Positions 49,605-52,960 of a stretch of DNA of 52,960 nucleotides are shown piece after piece. The stretch's first letter is position 1; every line of letters begins with the position of its first letter. Made by a program: the position numbers and the translations under genes. The stretch covers positions 1 to 52,960 of the forward strand of contig SUUI01000013.1 in NCBI GenBank assembly GCA_015062605.1. The letters are read 5' to 3'. Under the pieces are notes generated by a model that saw only the letters and a list, made by a program, of their open reading frames with translations, made no database searches and had not been told where the DNA came from. This stretch comes from Eggerthellaceae bacterium. GTDB lineage: Bacteria > Actinomycetota > Coriobacteriia > Coriobacteriales > Eggerthellaceae.

Positions 49605-50943
49605 AGGCGATTGCCTCTCCCAGCATCGGAATGCCACCGAAACGGCCATCCAGATAGCTTCTGATGAGGTCCTTGTCGAACCTTATGCCCTCGAATTCGC
49701 TAAGTCCGACCAGCTCTGAACAGCCATGTACATCTCGCTGAGAGATGTACATCTCGTCGCGGCGCATGAGCGACTGGTCCATGAGCAAAAGGTCGTGGGT
49801 GGTGAAAAGCATCTGCTTGCGGGTGTCTGGCCCGCAGGTTTCCAGGAAGTCCTCCAGCAGTTTTCTCGTGAGCATGGTGTGCAAGCAGCGATCAAGTTCA
49901 TCGACGACGTACACCTTCGATCCAACCTGGCCACCTAAACCCGACAAATCGAAGAGCATCGGAAGGAGAACCATGAGGCGCTGCGTGCCAGACGACTCCA
50001 TGCTCAAGCTGAATCTGTGCTCGGCACCATCAGGGCCAATATGCACGGTGCTCAATCGCTGAATGTCGGGCTTCCCATTGACAGATCGCGCAGTGAACAT
50101 CTCGAAGCCATAGTCTCCGTTTATTTGATTGATGACTACTGTCACAGCTTCGTTTTGTCCGAGCTCGTTGATATGGCGGCGCAGTTCCGCATCCGGTGGC
50201 AGTGAGTCCATTCCGACCTGCTGGCCTTCCAACCTCGAGATGCCTGTGTCCAGGCGCGCAAGCGTTTCTCCGGCAAACTCCAGGAATCCCTCCCTCTTTT
50301 CCAGGGCGGTTGCAAAGGCCCAAGCGTCCGAGCCAACCCCAACAAGCTCTAGGACGTTTGCAAACCAAAGGAATGGATCTGCGAGCTCGGTAACGTTATC
50401 CGCCATAGCGCGCCCGAGGAACAACTGGTTACCGCGCGTGCTTTTTGCAACGTAGTTTACATGGGCCAAATCCGCAAAGAACGTCTCGTTGAAGCTGAAG
50501 ACCGGCTTCTTTTCCATGTCGCGCTCGTAGACGTCGATTGACCCTTTTTCCTTGACGATTTCCAGTGATTCGTAGGAAACCCCATCGACGGTCGCTTCGA
50601 CGACCAGCCGATACACATTTTTTCCTGCCAGGAAGGTGATGTCGAAGGTCGTCGGACGGAGAGTTGCTCCATCCTCGAGCATGAAGGGCTCAATTGGCAG
50701 GATGCCGTTCACGCCGGGATCCTGAGTCACCATTACCTTCAACGCCGCTATCGCCTTGAAAAGGCCGGTCTTTCCCGAAGCGTTCCCTCCGTAGACGGCA
50801 ACAACGGGCAAGGCCTTCTTACTGCGAAAGCCCGGTATTTTGGCGAGCGTTTCCATGTGCTGGCGCTCCAGGGACCCCGTCGTACTGAAAGCCGCGCCGT
50901 CCCTGTACGACATCCAATTCTCAACCTCGAAATTCAACAGCAT
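49597..50943 (-). CDS. rloA: RloA-type AAA15 ATPase (AbiLi-like)
   Basis: A 448-residue SMC/ABC-like ATPase: LNFEVENWMSYRD at the start, Walker A GGNASGKT at 52-59, ABC-signature-like SLSMESSGTQRLMVLLP, Walker B VYVVDELD near 344-351 and FTTHDLLLMD (switch His) near 380. Such ATPases sense phage or phage-encoded inhibitors and control an attached nuclease. ATG at 50943 has AAGGGAG. It is the first gene of the operon and has a palindrome over its promoter. Confidence 0.86.
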   Translation of the reverse strand: MLLNFEVENWMSYRDGAAFSTTGSLERQHMETLAKIPGFRSKKALPVVAVYGGNASGKTGLFKAIAALKVMVTQDPGVNGILPIEPFMLEDGATLRPTTFDITFLAGKNVYRLVVEATVDGVSYESLEIVKEKGSIDVYERDMEKKPVFSFNETFFADLAHVNYVAKSTRGNQLFLGRAMADNVTELADPFLWFANVLELVGVGSDAWAFATALEKREGFLEFAGETLARLDTGISRLEGQQVGMDSLPPDAELRRHINELGQNEAVTVVINQINGDYGFEMFTARSVNGKPDIQRLSTVHIGPDGAEHRFSLSMESSGTQRLMVLLPMLFDLSGLGGQVGSKVYVVDELDRCLHTMLTRKLLEDFLETCGPDTRKQMLFTTHDLLLMDQSLMRRDEMYISQRDVHGCSELVGLSEFEGIRFDKDLIRSYLDGRFGGIPMLGEAIAYG

Positions 50944-50958
50944 TGCTCTCCCTTTCAT

Positions 50959-51001
50959 ATTGCATCCAATGTGATATTATCACATTCATTGCAATTGTCA
51001 A
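50959..51001 (-). promoter_or_regulatory. rloA-rloB promoter covered by a 37-base palindrome
   Basis: Minus strand TTGACA (51001-50996), 16 bases, TAATAT (50979-50974). The inner palindrome AATGTGATA-T-TATCACATT at 50968-50986 is perfect, and outer arms ATTGCA (50959-50964) and TGCAAT (50990-50995) share its centre at 50977. The site would block polymerase if bound. No DNA-binding regulator is encoded in the element. Confidence 0.8.
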
Positions 51002-51172
51002 TCGCAATAACAGACTCGGACTATGAGATGCCTGTAACATTTATGCAGCAGCGAAGTTTCAAATTTCACACTTCATTGCATAGTTATGAAACGTTCTACT
51101 AAGTTTTACGACAGCGAATTTGTAAATCAGCAAATCCGCTGCACAAGATAATCCTGGTCGGAATTGTGTTTT

Positions 51173-51222
51173 ACATCGGTTCCTGCAGGCCAAACGAGCG
51201 TTTTGTCTGCAGGAACCGATGT
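51173..51222. repeat. 50-base inverted repeat near the right element end
   Basis: Two perfect 16-base arms, ACATCGGTTCCTGCAG and CTGCAGGAACCGATGT, around 18 bases that themselves hold AAACG/CGTTT. No T run follows on either strand, so it is not an ordinary terminator. It lies 35 bases from the tRNA junction. The rest of 50996-51256 holds no gene. Confidence 0.85.
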
Positions 51223-51256
51223 CGAATTGACTAAGTGTGAACCGAAACGTTTTGGT

Positions 51257-51295
51257 TTATGAGCCCGAGGAGCCACCAGACTGCTCTACCCCGCA
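51257..51295 (-). tRNA. 5' half of the interrupted initiator tRNA-fMet(CAT)
   Basis: Read leftward: TGCGGGG, TA, D-arm GAGC...GCTC, C, TCGGG and the loop CTCATAA, after which the sequence becomes ACCAAAACG. Initiator marks are A11-T24 in the D stem, three G in the anticodon stem (pairing with CCC of the 3' half), CAT anticodon and no Watson-Crick 1-72 pair (T1 and G72). The copy here cannot give a functional tRNA unless the element is excised. Confidence 0.85.
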
Positions 51296-51480
51296 ATGTG
51301 AGAAATTCTGTATTCGGTTCTCAAAGCTGTCACGTGTGTTATGAGAAGAAGGATACTAAGATACATGCCTTGTCAAAGACCATTGAAATGGCAGCTGGCC
51401 CTCTCCGATCCTGTGGATTTTCCATGGACAATAGAAATATTAGCCCCTTTTTGGCCCCTTCCCTCATTTTTCGGACGAAA

Positions 51481-51512
51481 CAAACAAAACAGGCCAGAGG
51501 AACAACCCTCTG
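51481..51512 (-). terminator. terminator after tRNA-Ala
   Basis: Read leftward, CAGAGG-GTTGTT-CCTCTG is followed by GCCTGTTTTGTTTG, 14 bases past the CCA end. Confidence 0.65.
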
Positions 51513-51526
51513 ACCTGCGGTTTTAG

Positions 51527-51602
51527 TGGTGGAGATGAGGGGATTCGAACCCCCGACCCCTACGTTGCGAACGTAATGCTCTCCCAGCTGAGCTACATCC
51601 CC
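51527..51602 (-). tRNA. tRNA-Ala(CGC)
   Basis: A 76-base cloverleaf with encoded CCA: acceptor GGGGATG/CATCTCC, including the G3-T70 wobble that identifies alanine tRNAs, D-arm GCTC...GAGC, anticodon arm TTACG-TTCGCAA-CGTAG with anticodon CGC, and T-arm GGGGG-TTCGAAT-CCCCT. Confidence 0.95.
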
Positions 51603-51668
51603 TTTTTTCGAGCAGGCATCATTGTGCCTGTGTTCGCGCGCTTTGTCAAACGCGCTTCCGTGAGCGCG

Positions 51669-52046
51669 CTATAAAACGACGTGCTCTTCCTCGGTATCCT
51701 CCTCGGCTTCGCCCATATCAACCTGCAAAGCCTCTTCCAAATCAATTTCAATCGATTCCTCAAGCGTCTCGGTGATGAATGGCGCGAAGATCGGCTCGCC
51801 ATTCTGCAGAAGCTCGACCGTACCCGTCAGCACATCGACATATTGATAGGACTGACGCGACGTACGACCGCGCTTGCGCTTGAGCTCCATGATGAAAAGC
51901 TGCGGATGAATCTGCATGAGCGTTCCCTCGCTCTCGACGATTTTGGAACGGCCCATGTTCGCACGAACCTTCAACTCCTGGCCCATATAACCTTCGAGCG
52001 TCTCGCGGATCGTGTCGATGATCTTGACTTGCTTCTCTAAATCCAT
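51669..52046 (-). CDS. veg: Veg-family protein with acidic C-terminal extension
   Basis: A 125-residue protein whose first 85 residues match Veg (IRETLEGYMGQELKVRANMGRSKIVESEGTL, given in parts as ETLEGYMGQELKVRA and GRSKIVESEGTL, then HPQLFIMELK). Residues 90-125 are an added, very acidic tail. Veg is abundant in Bacillus, where it affects biofilm genes; its molecular role is not settled. The gene follows rsmA in the same order as in Firmicutes. ATG has GGGAG upstream. Confidence 0.85.
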   Translation of the reverse strand: MDLEKQVKIIDTIRETLEGYMGQELKVRANMGRSKIVESEGTLMQIHPQLFIMELKRKRGRTSRQSYQYVDVLTGTVELLQNGEPIFAPFITETLEESIEIDLEEALQVDMGEAEEDTEEEHVVL

Positions 52047-52160
52047 GCGACTCCCTTAATCTTTAGCTCATATATTCCCAACCGATTATTTTATCATCCT
52101 TGTCAAGTGTGACGCGAGAAGCAAAGCCATTGAGACTGACGAGCATGACAACGTGGATTC

Positions 52161-52960
52161 TTACGCTTGCATCATCGCATCAGCAGCCATGCCAAGTGCG
52201 ATGAATTCCTCGTGCGAAAGCGTCTCGCCGCGACGCCTTGGATCTATGCTCGCACGTTCGAACAACTCCCCAGTACGCCCTGTAAGCTCAGAAATCGGAC
52301 CTTGTGCCCCCGATAGATAGGTCTTGAACGAATTGGAAATCGTCTTGCGCCGGGTTGCGAACGCTGCGTCCGCCATGCGGCAGGTGAGTTCCACGAGCCT
52401 TTGTTCAAGCGGATCGCCCGATGCATTGCACGGGGTTTCACGATCAAGGCGCACAACGGCGCTCTCTACACGCGGTGGCGGGTAGAAGTTCCCCGCACTT
52501 ACCGCGAAACGCCCCTGTGGCTTGGCATACATACCGAGTTTGACCGTGTACGCGCCATAATCCTTTGAGCTGACCTTGGCCATAATGCGATCGGCGACTT
52601 CCTTTTGCACCATAACCGTTGCGCTTTGGATGCTCTCGAAACGCTCGAAGTAATCCAGGATAAGCGTAGCGGCAACCGCATAAGGCAGGTTAGACACGAA
52701 GCGCGATGGCGCTTTCCCCTCGAAATCTAAGACCTGGAGATCAAGCGCATCCTTGCAAAGAAGCGTGAATGCATCACCCCATGGCGCGCATGTCTTGGCA
52801 AGCACACTCGGCAGATCCTTATCGCGCTCCACAGAGATGACCGAACCTGCATGCTTGAGCAATGCGACCGTCAACGTACCGATGCCGGGGCCGACTTCGA
52901 GCACGCAATCATCGGGGCCCACGTCCGAAAGCTTTATGATCTTCTTGATGATCGCATCAT
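52161..52960 (-). CDS. rsmA: 16S rRNA dimethyladenosine transferase, N-terminus cut by window edge
   Basis: Dimethylates two adjacent adenines near the 3' end of 16S rRNA. The visible 266 codons include DAIIKKII, SAM motif I VLEVGPGIGTLTVALL, VERD, the catalytic NLPYAVA, FYPPPRVESAVVRL and the C-terminal helical domain with RRKTISNSF and ERASIDPRRRGETLS. About 30 N-terminal residues lie beyond the edge. Confidence 0.95.
   Translation of the reverse strand, partial: DAIIKKIIKLSDVGPDDCVLEVGPGIGTLTVALLKHAGSVISVERDKDLPSVLAKTCAPWGDAFTLLCKDALDLQVLDFEGKAPSRFVSNLPYAVAATLILDYFERFESIQSATVMVQKEVADRIMAKVSSKDYGAYTVKLGMYAKPQGRFAVSAGNFYPPPRVESAVVRLDRETPCNASGDPLEQRLVELTCRMADAAFATRRKTISNSFKTYLSGAQGPISELTGRTGELFERASIDPRRRGETLSHEEFIALGMAADAMMQA

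Larger units (their letters stand above)
46899..51256. mobile_element. 4.36-kb element inserted in the anticodon loop of tRNA-fMet
   Basis: The two tRNA halves flank this segment, and the 7-base loop TTATGAG (plus strand) is repeated directly at 46892-46898 and 51257-51263. It carries rloA, rloB and an AbiA-like reverse transcriptase gene, all leftward, plus repeats near both ends. No integrase, excisionase or transposase is encoded inside. The reverse transcriptase gene is visibly AT-richer than the core genes, which suggests transfer. Confidence 0.8.

Noticed and set aside
46899-51256. Group I or group II intron in the tRNA anticodon loop
   Set aside because: Group I introns do enter this position, but the insert is 4.36 kb, carries three protein genes, duplicates the 7-base loop, and the reverse transcriptase lacks a maturase/HNH part and has a HEPN-like end. 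No intron core motif was noticed.
1-52960. CRISPR arrays or cas genes
   Set aside because: No regularly spaced direct repeats of 20-40 bases and no Cas motifs were seen on either strand.

Overview
The window looks like chromosome of an anaerobic, high-GC actinobacterium of the class Coriobacteriia (Eggerthellaceae-like). The basis is the gene order, the class III (anaerobic) ribonucleotide reductase, the Rrf2/NifS/IscU iron-sulfur module and the many lone transporters and CoA-ligase/demethylase-type genes. This placement is inference; there is no rRNA in the window.

Layout. (1) 1-10.1 kb is a core block read leftward: alaS, ruvX, mltG, a YqeG-type phosphatase, then the shikimate genes aroE, aroC, aroK, aroB, aroQ and an M24 peptidase cut by the window edge. 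The aro genes abut or overlap, so this is probably one transcript that carries shikimate synthesis from dehydroquinate to chorismate. (2) 10.2-15.6 kb holds a DUF948-like membrane protein, rarA (with a promoter that suggests a leaderless mRNA), a structured RNA that is probably 6S RNA, and nrdDG behind two NrdR-like boxes. (3) 15.9-23.1 kb is a mixed block: a homocysteine methyltransferase-like protein that has lost its zinc cysteines, with a coupled small partner; MATE and MFS transporters; galU; a membrane metallophosphoesterase; and a MOSC protein. (4) 23.2-28.2 kb is a sulfur/Fe-S region: metY-cysK, iscU, nifS and an Rrf2 regulator. Three related ACCTA...TAGGT palindromes sit on the promoters of iscR, nifS and metY-cysK. 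The metY leader also holds a 35-codon reading frame rich in Met and Cys followed by a textbook terminator, so attenuation is likely on top of repression. (5) 28.2-38 kb holds an ArsR/SRPBCC pair and a YpsA-like protein. It also holds a likely catabolic locus: an unknown 409-aa protein, a folate-binding GcvT-like protein, an SDR, a divergent PucR-type regulator, a PaaK-type ligase and an effector-binding LysR domain without its HTH. (6) 38-43.4 kb is membrane proteins, including a fusion of a DMT transporter to an ECF S-component-like domain behind a structured leader. (7) 43.4-51.3 kb is accessory DNA: a dispersed repeat, a toxin-antitoxin-like DUF4160/DUF2442 pair, an excisionase-like protein, and a 4.36-kb element. 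(8) 51.5-52.96 kb returns to core genes: tRNA-Ala, veg and rsmA.

The most striking feature is in (7). The 5' and 3' halves of an initiator tRNA-fMet gene lie at 51257-51295 and 46857-46898. They are separated by 4.36 kb and share only the 7-bp anticodon loop CTCATAA as a direct repeat. The inserted DNA encodes an apparent defence operon, rloA (AAA ATPase), rloB (Toprim-like nuclease family) and an AbiA-like reverse transcriptase with a C-terminal HEPN motif. A 37-bp palindrome covers its promoter, and a 50-bp inverted repeat with perfect 16-bp arms lies near the tRNA junction. No integrase is present in the element.
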